In this document: positions 43,797-54,529 of the stretch, piece after piece | How positions within the stretch are numbered: position 1 is the stretch's first letter | Layout: each line of letters opens with the position of its first letter | Source of the DNA: Bradyrhizobium quebecense | GTDB taxonomy: Bacteria; Pseudomonadota; Alphaproteobacteria; Rhizobiales; Xanthobacteraceae | Length of the DNA: 64,000 nt | NCBI RefSeq assembly: GCF_013373795.3 | Contig: NZ_CP088022.1 | Location: forward strand, 930,001 to 994,000 | Direction of reading: 5' to 3' | Notes under the pieces: model-generated | Seen by the model: only the letters and a program-made list of their open reading frames with translations | Database searches by the model: none | Told to the model about the DNA's origin: nothing | Translations under genes and position numbers: made by a program

Positions 43797-44540
43797 ATGG
43801 CGAGCGAATTCGCGGCGGGCAATTACCGGTTCATTCCGGCCGTGTTCCAATATTCAAGCGGTGCGCAGGCGAACGCCCGCTATGAGATCGAGCGGGTGCG
43901 CTTCGATCGCCTGGTGCCGCTTGCGGAAGGTCTTGCGCGCATTGCGGCCTACATCAAGGACGCCGGCCGACCGCTGACCTCGTTCTGCGCCTGCGAACTG
44001 CGTTCGCCGGCCGCCTTTACCGAGGACGGCTTCCGCGCCTTCAACCAGCACTACGTCAAGACGCTCGCCGAATGGGGCCTGTTCGACGGCACCATCAATC
44101 CGGTGGCGCGCAGCAATGTCTGTCCCGAGATCGATCCGCCGGCCGAGCCGTCGTTCCATGCGTTCTCGTTCACGCGGCCGAGCGCGAGCACCTCGCCGTC
44201 CTTCGTGATCGCGGGTGGCGCCGAAGCCCGCAGTGGCACTGCCAGCTACCCCGACCGCATCGTTTGCTACCGCGATCTCAGCCCCGGCGCATGGCGGGAG
44301 AAGGTCCGCTTCACCACCGGCGAGATGGAGCGCCGTCTTGCTGAGTTCAGCTTCGGCTGGGAGGAGACGACAGCGGTGCAGGCCTACACCGTGCACGACA
44401 TCCATCCCGTGATCGTCGACGAGCTGGTCCGCCGCGGCGCGACGCGCTCCGGCCTGACCTGGCACTTCTGCCGTCCGCCGGTGGTCGATCTCGAATATGA
44501 GATGGATTGCCGGCGGGTGCTAAGGGAAGTGGTGATTTAG
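43797..44540 (+). CDS. CnbZ-like protein (2-amino-5-chloromuconate deaminase family)
   Basis: 247 residues. From memory it matches the family named for CnbZ, a deaminase of the chloronitrobenzene pathway, by FIPAVFQYSSGAQ, PLTSFCACELRSPAAFTEDG and ARSNVCPEIDPPAEPSFHAF. The ATG at 43797 follows GGAGGAAA. No aminomuconate or nitrobenzene pathway genes are nearby, so it is an orphan here and may act on another enamine or imine. Fold and catalytic residues are not obvious. Confidence is moderate since the name rests on recall of family sequence. Confidence 0.62.
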   Translation: MASEFAAGNYRFIPAVFQYSSGAQANARYEIERVRFDRLVPLAEGLARIAAYIKDAGRPLTSFCACELRSPAAFTEDGFRAFNQHYVKTLAEWGLFDGTINPVARSNVCPEIDPPAEPSFHAFSFTRPSASTSPSFVIAGGAEARSGTASYPDRIVCYRDLSPGAWREKVRFTTGEMERRLAEFSFGWEETTAVQAYTVHDIHPVIVDELVRRGATRSGLTWHFCRPPVVDLEYEMDCRRVLREVVI

Positions 44541-44606
44541 CTTCCGCCCTCATTGCGAGGAGCGCACGCGATGCGAGAATGCGAAGCTGTATCCCATCCA
44601 CAACCG

Positions 44607-44707
44607 TCATCGCCCGGCTCGACCGGGCGATCCAGTACGCCGCGGCCCATCGGTTCAATCACCGCCGTCTCTGGAATACTGGATCACCCGCATGCGCGGG
44701 TGATGAC
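44607..44707. repeat. palindromic repeat (TCATCGCCCGGCTCGACCGG type)
   Basis: Left arm TCATCGCCCGGCTCGACCGG then GCGATCCAGTA (44607-44637) and right arm TACTGGATCACCCGCATGCG then CGGGTGATGA (44677-44706). A fragment of the CATTGCGAGGAGCG repeat precedes it at 44550. Fills the gap between the convergent CnbZ-like and dppC-like genes. Confidence 0.75.
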
Positions 44708-44748
44708 ACCGAGCTAGCTGTTTGACAGTTGAATCAGACGACCAATAC

Positions 44749-45639
44749 TCACCGCGCCTTCGGATCGAGCGCGTCGCGCAGGCCGTCGCCGACCAGGTTG
44801 AACGACAGCACGACCAGGAAGATCGCAAGCCCCGGCCAGACCGCCATCCATGGCGCGCTGGTCAGGAAGCGCTGCGCGGCGTTGAGCATGCTGCCCCAGG
44901 ACGGTGCCGGCGGCTGCTGGCCGAGGCCGAGGAAGGACAGTGCGGCCTCGGCGATGATCGCGGCCGCGATCGACAGCGTGGCCTGCACCAAGAGAGCCGG
45001 CAGGATGTTGGGCAGGATGTGAACCAGCGCGATGCGCCAGCGCGGATTTCCCATGGCGCGCGCGGCCTCGACATAGTCCTCGACCTTGACGCTCATCACC
45101 TGGCCGCGGGTCAGGCGGATGAAGATCGGGGTCGCCGAGACGCCGATCGCGATCATCGCATTGCCGAGGCTCGGCCCGAGAAAGGCGGCGAGCGCGATCG
45201 CCAGGATCAGGAACGGGCAGGCCAGCATCGCATCGGTGATGCGGCTGATCAGCGCGTCGATGAAGCCGCCGCGATAGCCGGCGAGCAGTCCAAGCGGCAC
45301 GCCGATCGCAAGCGCGATGCTGACCGAGATGACGCCGGCAAGCAGCGAGGCACGGGCGCCGAACACGACGCGCACGAGCACGTCGCGGCCGAGCTCATCG
45401 GTGCCGAACCAGTGCTGCATCGACGGCGCCTTGCGGACCAGCGACCAGCTCGTCGCGATCGGATCATAGGGCACGATCAGCGGCGCGAAGACGGCGAGCA
45501 GAACAAAGAGCGCGATCACGGCGAGCCCGAGCACGGCACCCTTGCGCCGGATCAGCCGCCGCCCGGCGCGCCGTGCCGGGCTCTCCAGCGTCTCGGCGGC
45601 GGCAAGCGAAGCTGATGTAATGAGCACGGCGTCGGTCAT
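44749..45639 (-). CDS. peptide ABC transporter permease (DppC type)
   Basis: Inner-membrane permease of 296 residues with about six segments. The DppC/OppC signature is present: [20 protein letters not shown], and the EAA loop [20 protein letters not shown] leads to [14 protein letters not shown]. Start overlaps the end of the preceding permease by about 8 bp downstream context (dppB stop at 45644). Last gene of the DUF1028-dppDF-SBP-dppBC operon. Because dppB is frameshifted, this subunit may lack its partner. Confidence 0.93.
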   Translation of the reverse strand: MTDAVLITSASLAAAETLESPARRAGRRLIRRKGAVLGLAVIALFVLLAVFAPLIVPYDPIATSWSLVRKAPSMQHWFGTDELGRDVLVRVVFGARASLLAGVISVSIALAIGVPLGLLAGYRGGFIDALISRITDAMLACPFLILAIALAAFLGPSLGNAMIAIGVSATPIFIRLTRGQVMSVKVEDYVEAARAMGNPRWRIALVHILPNILPALLVQATLSIAAAIIAEAALSFLGLGQQPPAPSWGSMLNAAQRFLTSAPWMAVWPGLAIFLVVLSFNLVGDGLRDALDPKAR

Positions 45640-45643
45640 CCGA

Positions 45644-46586
45644 TCAGCCCCTCAGCCGCGGGTTGACGAGGATGTAGGCGATGTCGGCGATCAGGTTGAG
45701 CGTGATGTAGATCGTCGCCGTGGTCAGCACCACGCCCTGCACGACCGCATAGTCGCGGTTGAACACGGCATCGACGATCAGCTTGCCGAAGCCCGGGATC
45801 GAGAAGATCTGCTCGGTGAGAACCGCACCCGACAGCAGCGTGCCAAGCTCGAGCGCGCCGAGCGTGATGATCGGCGTCAGCGCGTTGCGCATCGCATGCT
45901 TGAGGATCACCGTGCGCTCGGACAGGCCCTTGGCGCGCGCGGTGCGGACATAGTCGCTCTCGAGCACCTGCAGCATCGCGCTTCGGGTGTGCCGCATCAG
46001 GATCGCGGCGATCGCATTGCCGAGCACGAAGGCCGGCATGACGGATGCGGCGAGGCTCGCGCGCCAGTTTTCGCTCAGCGGCACGTAACCGGAGGCCGGC
46101 AGCCAACCAAGTTCGACGGAGAACAGGAAGATCAGCATGATGCCGAGCCAGAAATTCGGCGTCGAGATACCCCATAGCGCGAACAGATTGGCGCCGTAAT
46201 CCCAGGCGGTGCCTTTCTTCACCGCCGAGATGATGCCGGCAGGAATGCCGATCAGGAAGGCGACCACGATCGCCATGCTGGCGATTTGCATCGTGACCGG
46301 CAGCTTCTGCGCGATCAGGCTCGACACCGGCATCTTGTTGCGCAGGGACTCGCCGAAGTCGCCCATCAGCACGCCCTTGACCCAATAGGCATATTGCACC
46401 GGGATCGATCGATCCAGGTGGTACTGCTGGCGGATCTGTTCGATGACGGCGCGGATCGCGCTCCTCGCCGGCCATCACAAGTGCCGGATCGCCGGGCAGC
46501 AAATGTTGCAGCGAGAAGATCAGGAGCGAGACGAAGAACAGCGTCGGGATCAGCTGACCCAGCCGTTTGGCGAGGAAGTTCAGCAT
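45644..46586 (-). pseudogene. peptide ABC transporter permease (DppB type), frameshifted
   Basis: The protein is split between two frames. Codons from 46586 give [20 protein letters not shown] through [14 protein letters not shown]; from about 46450 a second frame continues [20 protein letters not shown], then the whole DppB body with [13 protein letters not shown], the EAA loop [20 protein letters not shown] and [15 protein letters not shown], ending at 45644. One extra base near 46451 in a GC run explains it; removing it gives a normal 313-residue permease. Either a real inactivating mutation or a sequencing error. Overlaps nothing else. Confidence 0.87.
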
Positions 46587-46617
46587 CGGCAGCCCCGCGT
46601 GCCCTGCGCTGTGGCGA

Positions 46618-48129
46618 TCATTTCAATTTCAGCCCGACCACGCGCACCAATCCATCCGGCATCTGCCGGTAACCCTCGACCTTGGTGGTGTGCGCGATCA
46701 GGAGTGTGCGGTGATAGATGTAGATGATCGGCTCGTCATTGAGCACGATCTTGGTCATCTTCTCGTAGATCGCCTTGCGCTGGACAGGGTCGTTGATCAG
46801 CCGCGCATCTTCCATCAGTCTGTCAGCTTCCGCGTTGGAATAGCCGCCGTCGTTCTGCGGCGCCTTGGTGTGCAGGAAGACATAGGAATTGCCGTCAGGA
46901 TCGATCCGGCCGCTCCAGTTGATCTGAAACACCTGAAATTCGCCGGCTTGGGCTTGCTTGAAAGTCGTCGCAAATTCGACCACGCGGATCTTGATGTCGA
47001 AGCCCGCTTCGGCCGCCATCGACTGCACGACCTGGGCCACGGCTTCGTTCTCGGCCCCTTTGGGGACCATGTAGTCGATGGCGACGGGCAGCGTGACGCC
47101 GGCCTCCTTCAGCAGCGCCTTGGCCTTGGCAATATCGCGTCCCCGAACCGGAAACGCCTTCTGATAGTAAGGATGTACCGGGCTGACCCATTGATTGCCC
47201 GGCGTGAATTCGCCGTTGAAGACGACCTGGTTGAGCGCCTCGCGATCGATTGACAGGTCGAGCGCCTGGCGCACTTTTTCCGACTGGCTGAGCGACCCCT
47301 TGCTCTTGTCGTTGCCGATGTTGATGGTGAGGCCGAGATAGCCGAGTTCGGGGGCGGTCGACAGCACCAGCCGCTTGTCGGCGCGGACGTCCTTGATGTC
47401 GGTTGCGAGCACGCGCTCGATCAGATCGAGCCCGCCGGATTTCAGATTGGCGAGCCGCACCGTGGCGTCGACGATAGGAAGGAACACGATGCGATCGATG
47501 AAGACGTTGTCCTTGTTCCAGTAATCGGCAAATTTCTCGAACACCATGCGGTCCTGCTGCACGCGTTCGACGAACTTGTAGGGACCGGCGCAGACCGGAT
47601 GCAGCCCGAATTTGTCGCCCGCCTCCTTGACCGCCTTCGGCGAGACCATCATGCCGGCGCGGTCGGTCAACTGGGCGATCAGCGGCGAGTAGGGCGTCTT
47701 GAGTACCAGTTTGATAGTCAGGGGATCGACGACGTCGACATGGTCGAGCGCGGCCAGTTCCGGTTTGCGAAACGAGGTCGGCAGCGTCAGATGGCGCTCC
47801 AGCGAGAATTTGGCGGCTTCGGCGTCGAACGGCTCACCGTCGTGGAACTTGACGCCCGGACGGAGCTTGATCGTCATCTCCTTGCCGTCAGCCGAGTTCT
47901 CGTAGGACAGCGCGAGTTGCGGAACGATATTCAGCTTCTCGTCAATGTCGAACAGCTTGTCGCAGAAGGCCGAAAAGACGATGCGGCCGACATAGGTGCG
48001 TCCGATTGAAGGATCGAGGATGTCGGGATCCTCGGCGAGCCCGATGCGAAGTGTGGTCTCGGCACGCGCGCTCGTTCCGCACCAGGTCACGAGTGCTGCC
48101 ATCAGGACCGCCAAGCGCCAAAATCTCAT
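46618..48129 (-). CDS. peptide ABC transporter substrate-binding protein (family 5, DppA/OppA-like)
   Basis: Periplasmic receptor of 503 residues. Signal peptide [20 protein letters not shown] cleaved near ARAE. Mature start [20 protein letters not shown]; family motif [21 protein letters not shown]-terminal [19 protein letters not shown]. The ATG at 48129 follows AAGGGG with 6-base spacing. Lies between the ATPases and permeases of its operon (31 bp before dppB). Confidence 0.94.
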   Translation of the reverse strand: MRFWRLAVLMAALVTWCGTSARAETTLRIGLAEDPDILDPSIGRTYVGRIVFSAFCDKLFDIDEKLNIVPQLALSYENSADGKEMTIKLRPGVKFHDGEPFDAEAAKFSLERHLTLPTSFRKPELAALDHVDVVDPLTIKLVLKTPYSPLIAQLTDRAGMMVSPKAVKEAGDKFGLHPVCAGPYKFVERVQQDRMVFEKFADYWNKDNVFIDRIVFLPIVDATVRLANLKSGGLDLIERVLATDIKDVRADKRLVLSTAPELGYLGLTINIGNDKSKGSLSQSEKVRQALDLSIDREALNQVVFNGEFTPGNQWVSPVHPYYQKAFPVRGRDIAKAKALLKEAGVTLPVAIDYMVPKGAENEAVAQVVQSMAAEAGFDIKIRVVEFATTFKQAQAGEFQVFQINWSGRIDPDGNSYVFLHTKAPQNDGGYSNAEADRLMEDARLINDPVQRKAIYEKMTKIVLNDEPIIYIYHRTLLIAHTTKVEGYRQMPDGLVRVVGLKLK

Positions 48130-48162
48130 CGCCAACCCCTTAATCCCCTGCGCATTTGTTCC

Positions 48163-49241
48163 TTACGAAACAACCCCGGGCCGCCCCGGGGCTTCCGCCG
48201 TATTGAACGCCGCCACCAGCTTTTCCAGTGTCGGTGAGAACCCGCCATCGGACGGCACGATCGCCTCCGCGCCGGGCAGCTCGCCCGTTCGGTGACAGGC
48301 CGTTGCATATCCGGTGCCATCTTCGCGCAACTGCGGCACTTCGCTGCGGCAGCGCGTGATCACATAGGGGCAGCGGGTATGGAAGCGGCAGCCCGAGGGT
48401 GGATTGAGCGCGCTCGGCAGCTCGCCCTCCAGCACGATGCGGCTGCGCCTGGCACGCGGCTTCGGCACCGGGATCGCCGACAACAGCGCGCGGCTGTAGG
48501 GATGGCGCGGCGCGGCGAACAGCGCTTGCGCCTCCGCGGTCTCGACGATGGTGCCGAGATTCATCACGGCCACGCGGTCGGCGATATGTTTGACGACGGC
48601 CAGATCGTGCGAGACGAAGATGTAGGCGAGCTTCAGGCGATCCTGCAGGTCGCGCAGCAAGTTCAATATCTGCGAGCGGATCGAGACATCGAGCGCCGAC
48701 ACCGGCTCGTCGCAGACGATCAGCTTCGGCTCGACCGCGAGCGCACGGGCAATCGCGATGCGCTGGCGCTGGCCGCCGGAGAATTCGTGCGGATAGCGGC
48801 GGGCGAAGCGCGGCTCGAGCCCGACCAGACGCAACAGCTCCTCGACCCGCTCACGGCGTCCCGCCGCCGGGACGAGATTGTGCAGTGCCAGCGGCTCGGT
48901 CAGGATCTGGCTCACCGTCATGCGCGGGTTGAGCGAGGCGTAGGGGTCCTGGAAGATCAGCTGCGCGTCGCGGCGGAACGCGCGCAATTGCTCGGCATTG
49001 AGCGCGCCGAGGTCGCGACCTTCGAAGCGGATCCGTCCGGCGTCCGGCTCGATCAGCCGCAGCACCAGGCGGCTGACGGTTGATTTGCCGCAGCCGGATT
49101 CGCCGACCAGCGCCAGCGTCTTGCCGGCCTCGACCGTGAAGCTGACGCCGTCGACCGCCTTCACATAAGCGGTCGGCCGGCCGAACACCGAGCGTTCGGC
49201 GACGAAATGCTTCACCAGCCCTTCGACCTCGAGCAGCGCGG

Positions 49242-49245
<4 letters not shown>
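48163..49245 (-). CDS. peptide ABC transporter ATP-binding protein (DppF type)
   Basis: ATPase of 360 residues. Walker [11 protein letters not shown]-loop [13 protein letters not shown], signature [15 protein letters not shown], Walker [12 protein letters not shown], switch HDLAVV, then the oligopeptide C-terminal domain with cysteines in [15 protein letters not shown], which in relatives binds an iron-sulphur cluster. Start overlaps the dppD stop by 4 bp (ATGA). The C-terminal tail after the cysteine domain is about 30 residues longer than usual. Confidence 0.94.
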
Positions 49246-50227
<982 letters not shown>

Positions 50228-50231
<4 letters not shown>

Positions 50232-50938
50232 TTGCGGCTCTTCGATGCCGCTGCGATGCCGGCGTCGATCTTGGTGCGGTCGCTGGTTCCGGCCGGGTTG
50301 TCGCGGGTCGGCATGAAGCTCCGGAACGGCACCCAGTGTTCGCGGCTGACCGCTTCCAGCCGCTCCAACTCGCGCAAGGGATCGGCGTGGTCGTCGACCC
50401 GCAGGTCGAGCAACGGCCATTGCTCGGTTCCGTGGATCAGAAGGGCGGCCGATTGCTTGCCGCGCTTGTCGCCGCCGGCCGCCTCGCCGGCGAACATCGC
50501 CTTGATCAGCCGCTCCGCGAACGGCAGCTTCTCGTTCGCGGCATAGACGCGCGCGGTCTCGTCGAGTACGGCGGGCCCGGCCAGCATATTGCCGGCGATC
50601 GAGAAGCCGTCGCCGGCGATATGACCGAACCAGTCGATGCAATCCTTGCCCGAATGGGCGGCGATCCGGCCCTTGCTGTCCATGACATGCACCTGCCGGC
50701 TCTCGCGGCCGCCGTCAGACGCGAGCAGCGCCGCGATCGTCTCGTGCGGGCTCTTGCCGTCGCGCAGCAGCACGAGGCCCTCGATGCCGTAATAGGGATT
50801 GACCAGCGCCTGCGTCGCAATGGCGCCGATCCCCGGTGCAATGTGCGGCACGAGGGCGCCGACCGCGAAGAACCGCGTCGCGACGGCGATGCCGAGCTGG
50901 CCGGTGGCGCTGTCGCGGGCGATGATCGACCAGGTCAT
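50228..50938 (-). CDS. DUF1028 family protein (Ntn-hydrolase-like)
   Basis: 236 residues. DUF1028 features: TWSIIARDSATGQLGIAVAT at the N-terminus, FFAVGALVPHIAPGIGAIAT, and GDGFSIAGNMLAG. The fold is predicted to resemble Ntn hydrolases, and relatives often sit beside peptide transporters or peptidases, so a peptide or isopeptide hydrolase role is plausible but unproven. The ATG at 50938 (MTWSII) is preferred over an upstream in-frame ATG. The IS4 element begins 35 bp upstream, so its native promoter has been displaced. Confidence 0.87.
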
Positions 50939-50962
50939 CTGATGTCTCTTCTCCCTCTCCCC

Positions 50963-50973
50963 GCTCTTCGCGG
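50963..50973. repeat. target-site duplication, left copy (GCTCTTCGCGG)
   Basis: 11-bp direct repeat flanking the insertion sequence; the identical copy is at 52429-52439. Size fits IS4-family elements. Confidence 0.88.
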
Positions 50974-52428
50974 CTATCGCATTCACACATCTGGGTTGCG
51001 ATTAGCGGTAAAGCGGGATTCTCTATCGGTAGGCAAGCCGGTGGAGGTTTTGATGGCCGGGGTGGCATATGGACTGGGACGATTTGGCGATCGTCGCCTG
51101 GAAAAAGGGGGGCGCGGCTGCATGCGGCGCTGGTGGCCCGGCCTGGCTCGTGCATCCGCCGCCTCGGTGAGGACCGTGCGGGCGAGATGCAGTTTCGCCG
51201 GCTTCTTCACAATCCGTCGGTGACGGCCGCAGAGATGTCACGGCATGCCGGAGACCTCACCGGGCAGCGAGCGGCTGGTCGGCATGTTGTTGTCGCACAG
51301 GACACGTCGGAATTGATCTTGGGCGGCCGGCGGTCGCGACAATGCTACGGACCGGTCGCCAAAGGCAATGCCGCGGGTTTGTTGCTGCATGTGGCACTGG
51401 CGGTAGAGGCCGAGACGCAAGGGTTGCTCGGTCTGGTCTCGATGCAGGTCTGGAACCGTAACCGAGAGGAGTTGGCACCACGGCGCAAGCGGGCGACGGC
51501 GGCTAAGGAATCGCAACGATGGATCGAGAGCAGCGAACGGGCGGGTGAGGTACTGGCTGCGGCGGCCAGCGTCACGATGGTATCGGACCGCGAAAGCGAC
51601 TTTTACGAACTGTTCGTGAAGCGTCCGCAAAACGTCGAATTGGTTGTGAGGGCCTGCCAGAATCGGCGGATCGAGGGGTCCGAAGAAGACCCGGATTTGC
51701 TGTTCACCTTCATCGACGCCCAGGCCGAACAAGGGCGCGTTGCCATGACGGTCCCCGCCGCACCAGGACGGCGCGCGCGCGATACCGAGTTCGCAGTGCG
51801 CTTCGCGCCGGTGGCCGTATGCCGGCCGCTCCATGGAGCCGATCCGACGTTGCCCGAGACGGTTCACCTGACGCTGGTCGATGTCCGCGAGGTATCGGAG
51901 CCGAAAGACGGTAGCGCACCTGTGCATTGGCGGCTTTTGACTACCCACGCTGTCGCTACATTGAACGACGCGCGTCAAGTGGTCGGCTTCTACCGGACGC
52001 GTTGGGTGATCGAGGAGTTCTTCCGTACGCTCAAGACGGCAGGCTTCGATATAGAGGAAGCCGATATCGGCGACCCGCAGGCCATGATCAACTTCGTCGC
52101 TGCTGCAGCCGTTGCGGCCATCACCATCAAGCAACTCGTCCAGGCCCGCGACGGCAACACGGATCAGCTCCTGAGCGATGCCTTCGAGCCGGACGACCAA
52201 CCCATCCTCGAAGCCGTCTCCGCCCGGCTCGAAGGCAAGACCGAGCGGCAACGCAATCCGCACCCGAAGGGATCCCTGGCCTTTATCGCTTGGGTCATCG
52301 CACGCCTCGGCGGCTGGACCGGCTACTACGGCAAGCCGGGTCCCAAAGTCATCCGCATCGGCCTTGCCAAGTTCCACGCCATCAAATACGGCGCCAATCT
52401 AAGGCTTCAGAATGTGTGAATCTGATAG
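50974..52428 (+). mobile_element. IS4-family insertion sequence, 1455 bp
   Basis: Complete element with terminal inverted repeats at 50974-50990 (CTATCGCATTCACACAT) and 52412-52428 (inverse of CTATCAGATTCACACAT), 15 of 17 bases matching, flanked by an 11-bp target duplication. Carries one transposase gene ending inside the right terminal repeat. Removing it rebuilds a near-perfect hairpin, CCTCTCCCCGC-TCTTC-GCGGGGAGAGG, so it landed in an intergenic palindrome. It separates the ggt end from the DUF1028-dpp operon. Confidence 0.9.
51053..52419 (+). pseudogene. IS4-family transposase, interrupted by a frameshift near its start
   Basis: DDE transposase. The N-terminus MAGVAYGLGRFGDRRLEK is in one frame from 51053; the rest (RGARLHAALVARPGSCIRRL onward) is in the -1-related frame, so one base is missing near 51101-51116 in the run GAAAAAGGGGGG. 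DDE features: AQDTSELILGG (first Asp), VSDRESDFYELF (second Asp), and the IS4 signature Y-x2-R-x3-E-x6-K in YRTRWVIEEFFRTLK. Stop lies in the right terminal repeat. Inactive unless slippage on the homopolymer restores the frame. Confidence 0.82.
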
Positions 52429-52439
52429 GCTCTTCGCGG
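52429..52439. repeat. target-site duplication, right copy (GCTCTTCGCGG)
   Basis: Identical to 50963-50973, immediately outside the right end of the IS4-family element. Confidence 0.88.
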
Positions 52440-52512
52440 GGAGAGGGTTGGGGTGAGGGGCTCGTTCCGCGAAAGCGGCAGATGTCGGGTTTGCGGAGGC
52501 TCCCCCTCACCC

Positions 52513-52562
52513 GGATCGCATCTTCGATGCGATCCGACCTCTCCCCGCAAGCGGGGCGAGGT
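52513..52562. terminator. two adjacent hairpins downstream of ggt
   Basis: GGATCGCATC-TTC-GATGCGATCC (52513-52535, perfect 10-bp stem) and ACCTCTCCCCGC-AA-GCGGGGCGAGGT (52537-52562, one mismatch), 60-110 bases past the ggt stop on its strand. Part of a GC-rich intergenic repeat; likely transcription stop for ggt. Confidence 0.6.
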
Positions 52563-52623
52563 GGAGTTTGAGGCTTGGCCCGTAATTCGATCCGACGTCA
52601 TCATGATACGATGGTCATCTCGT

Positions 52624-54429
52624 CTAGCGGCCCGCCGCGTAACCCTGCATGCCGCGCGGGTTGGCGGCGGCGCGGCGGCGCGGGCCGACCTTCGAGGCCG
52701 CGGTGAGGCGGCCTTCCGACCAATCCGGGCCAATCTCCACCACATGGCCGCGGCGCTTCAACTCGTCGATGGTCGATTTCGGCACCCGATTTTCCAGCAC
52801 CAGCACGCCGGGGCGCGAGGTGCGCGGCCAGAACGAGATCGGGAAATGCTCGGAGTGCCAGGCCGGCGCGTCGATCGCCTCCTGTAGATTGAGTCTGGCG
52901 TGGACATGGCGCAGGAAGAACTGCGTGATCCACTGATCCTGCTGGTCGCCGCCCGGCGAGCCCCAGGAGAGATACGGCTCGCCGTCGCGCAGCGCCATGG
53001 TCGGCGACAGCGTGGTGCGCGGCCGCTTGCCCGGCGCCAGCGAGGCAGGGTGGTTCTCCTCCAGCCAGAACATCTGGGCGCGGCTGCCGAGGCAGAAGCC
53101 GATCTCGGGAATCACCGGCGAGGATTGCAGCCAGCCGCCGGACGGCGTCGCCGAGATCATGTTGCCGGCCTTGTCGATGATGTCGAAATGCACGGTGTCG
53201 CCGCGCACCTCGCCGAACCGGCCGACCGTCGGCTCGCCCGCGCCCATGGCGCCGACCGCCTCGCGATGCCCTTCGGCGTGTCGCAGCTTCACGACGCCGC
53301 CGAAGCCTGTGACCGAGCCGGGGCGGAAGTCGAGCGACGCCTTGTCCTTCGAGATCAGCTTGCGGCGTTCGTTGTTGTAGGCATCGGACAGCAGCGTTTC
53401 GATCGGGATCTCAGTGAACTTGGGATCGCCGTAGAACGTCTCGCGATCGGCATAGGCAAGCTTGGCGGCTTCGATCTGCAGATGGATGAAGTCGGGGCCC
53501 GCGGGATCGAGCCCGTCGAGCTCAAAACCCTTCAGCAGCGCGAGCTGCTGCAGCATCACCGGACCCTGGCTCCAGACGCCGCACTTCTGCACGGTGTAGC
53601 GGCCGTAGTCGTAGGTCAGCGGCGCCTCGATGGTCGGCTGCCAGCGCGCCATGTCGTCGGCCGACAGCACGCCGCGATGCGGCGAGCCGGAGACGTCCAT
53701 CACCTCCTGGGTGCGGCAGAATCTGTCGATCGCGTCGGCGACGAAGCCCTTTGACCAGGCCTGCCGCGCGCGCTCGATCTGCGCCACGCGGTCGCCGCCT
53801 GCGCTCTCCGCCTCGGTCAGGATGCGTGCGTAGGTCTCCGCGAGCTTCTTGTTGGTGAAGATGGTGCCGGGTTTCGGCACCTCGCCATCAGGCAGATAGA
53901 CCTCGGCCGACGTCGGCCAGTATTCCCGGAACAACTGCTCGACGGTCTTGATGGTGGCGGAGGCGCGCTCGACCAGCGGATGGCCGTCGCGGGCATAGGC
54001 GATCGCCGGCTCCAGCACGTCGCGCAGCTTCATCGTGCCGTAGTCGCGCAGCAGCAGCATCCAGGTTTCGAACGTGCCGGGCACGCAGGCCGCGAGCAGG
54101 CCGGTGCCGGGCACCATTTCGAGGCCTTCGCTGCGATAATGCGCGATCGTCGCTTTCGCCGGCGCCGGTCCCTGGCCGCAGATCACTTCGGTTTTGCCGC
54201 GCTTGACGTCGTGCACGATGAGCGGGACGTCGCCGCCGGGGCCGTTCAGATGCGGCTCGACCACCTGCAACGTGAACGCCGCCGCAACGCCGGCGTCGAA
54301 TGCGTTGCCGCCTTTCTCCAACGCCGCCATGCCGACGGCGGTCGCGATCCAGTGGGTCGAGGTGACGACGCCGAAAGTGCCTTCGATCTCGGGCCTTGTG
54401 GTGAACGGATCGGGATTGACGTTGCTCAT
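52624..54429 (-). CDS. ggt: gamma-glutamyltransferase family protein
   Basis: Ntn hydrolase of 601 residues that cleaves gamma-glutamyl bonds, for instance of glutathione. The self-processing and nucleophile threonine is Thr412 in GDTVHFDIIDKAGNMIS; GGDVPLIVHD and SPGGDQQDQWITQFFL are other conserved glycine loops. I see no signal peptide at the N-terminus (MSNVNPDPFTTRPEIEG), so it is probably cytoplasmic, unlike E. coli Ggt. It follows the peptide ABC operon on the same strand by 100 bp, which suggests it processes the imported gamma-glutamyl compounds. Confidence 0.9.
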   Translation of the reverse strand: MSNVNPDPFTTRPEIEGTFGVVTSTHWIATAVGMAALEKGGNAFDAGVAAAFTLQVVEPHLNGPGGDVPLIVHDVKRGKTEVICGQGPAPAKATIAHYRSEGLEMVPGTGLLAACVPGTFETWMLLLRDYGTMKLRDVLEPAIAYARDGHPLVERASATIKTVEQLFREYWPTSAEVYLPDGEVPKPGTIFTNKKLAETYARILTEAESAGGDRVAQIERARQAWSKGFVADAIDRFCRTQEVMDVSGSPHRGVLSADDMARWQPTIEAPLTYDYGRYTVQKCGVWSQGPVMLQQLALLKGFELDGLDPAGPDFIHLQIEAAKLAYADRETFYGDPKFTEIPIETLLSDAYNNERRKLISKDKASLDFRPGSVTGFGGVVKLRHAEGHREAVGAMGAGEPTVGRFGEVRGDTVHFDIIDKAGNMISATPSGGWLQSSPVIPEIGFCLGSRAQMFWLEENHPASLAPGKRPRTTLSPTMALRDGEPYLSWGSPGGDQQDQWITQFFLRHVHARLNLQEAIDAPAWHSEHFPISFWPRTSRPGVLVLENRVPKSTIDELKRRGHVVEIGPDWSEGRLTAASKVGPRRRAAANPRGMQGYAAGR

Positions 54430-54529
54430 GGGGCTGCGCTTCCGGCTAGGTCTTGTGGCGCGCGCACTTGATCACAGGCCGGCTGGCATGCCAACCGCTT
54501 GGTGGACATGGCCGCTCCCATCCGCGTGA

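Noticed and set aside
40652..43822. Open frame of more than 1000 codons antisense to the RND pump
   Set aside because: Its translation is His/Arg/Gln/Asp-rich with no recognisable domain, and it mirrors the codon bias of the real pump gene. It is a GC-rich shadow frame.
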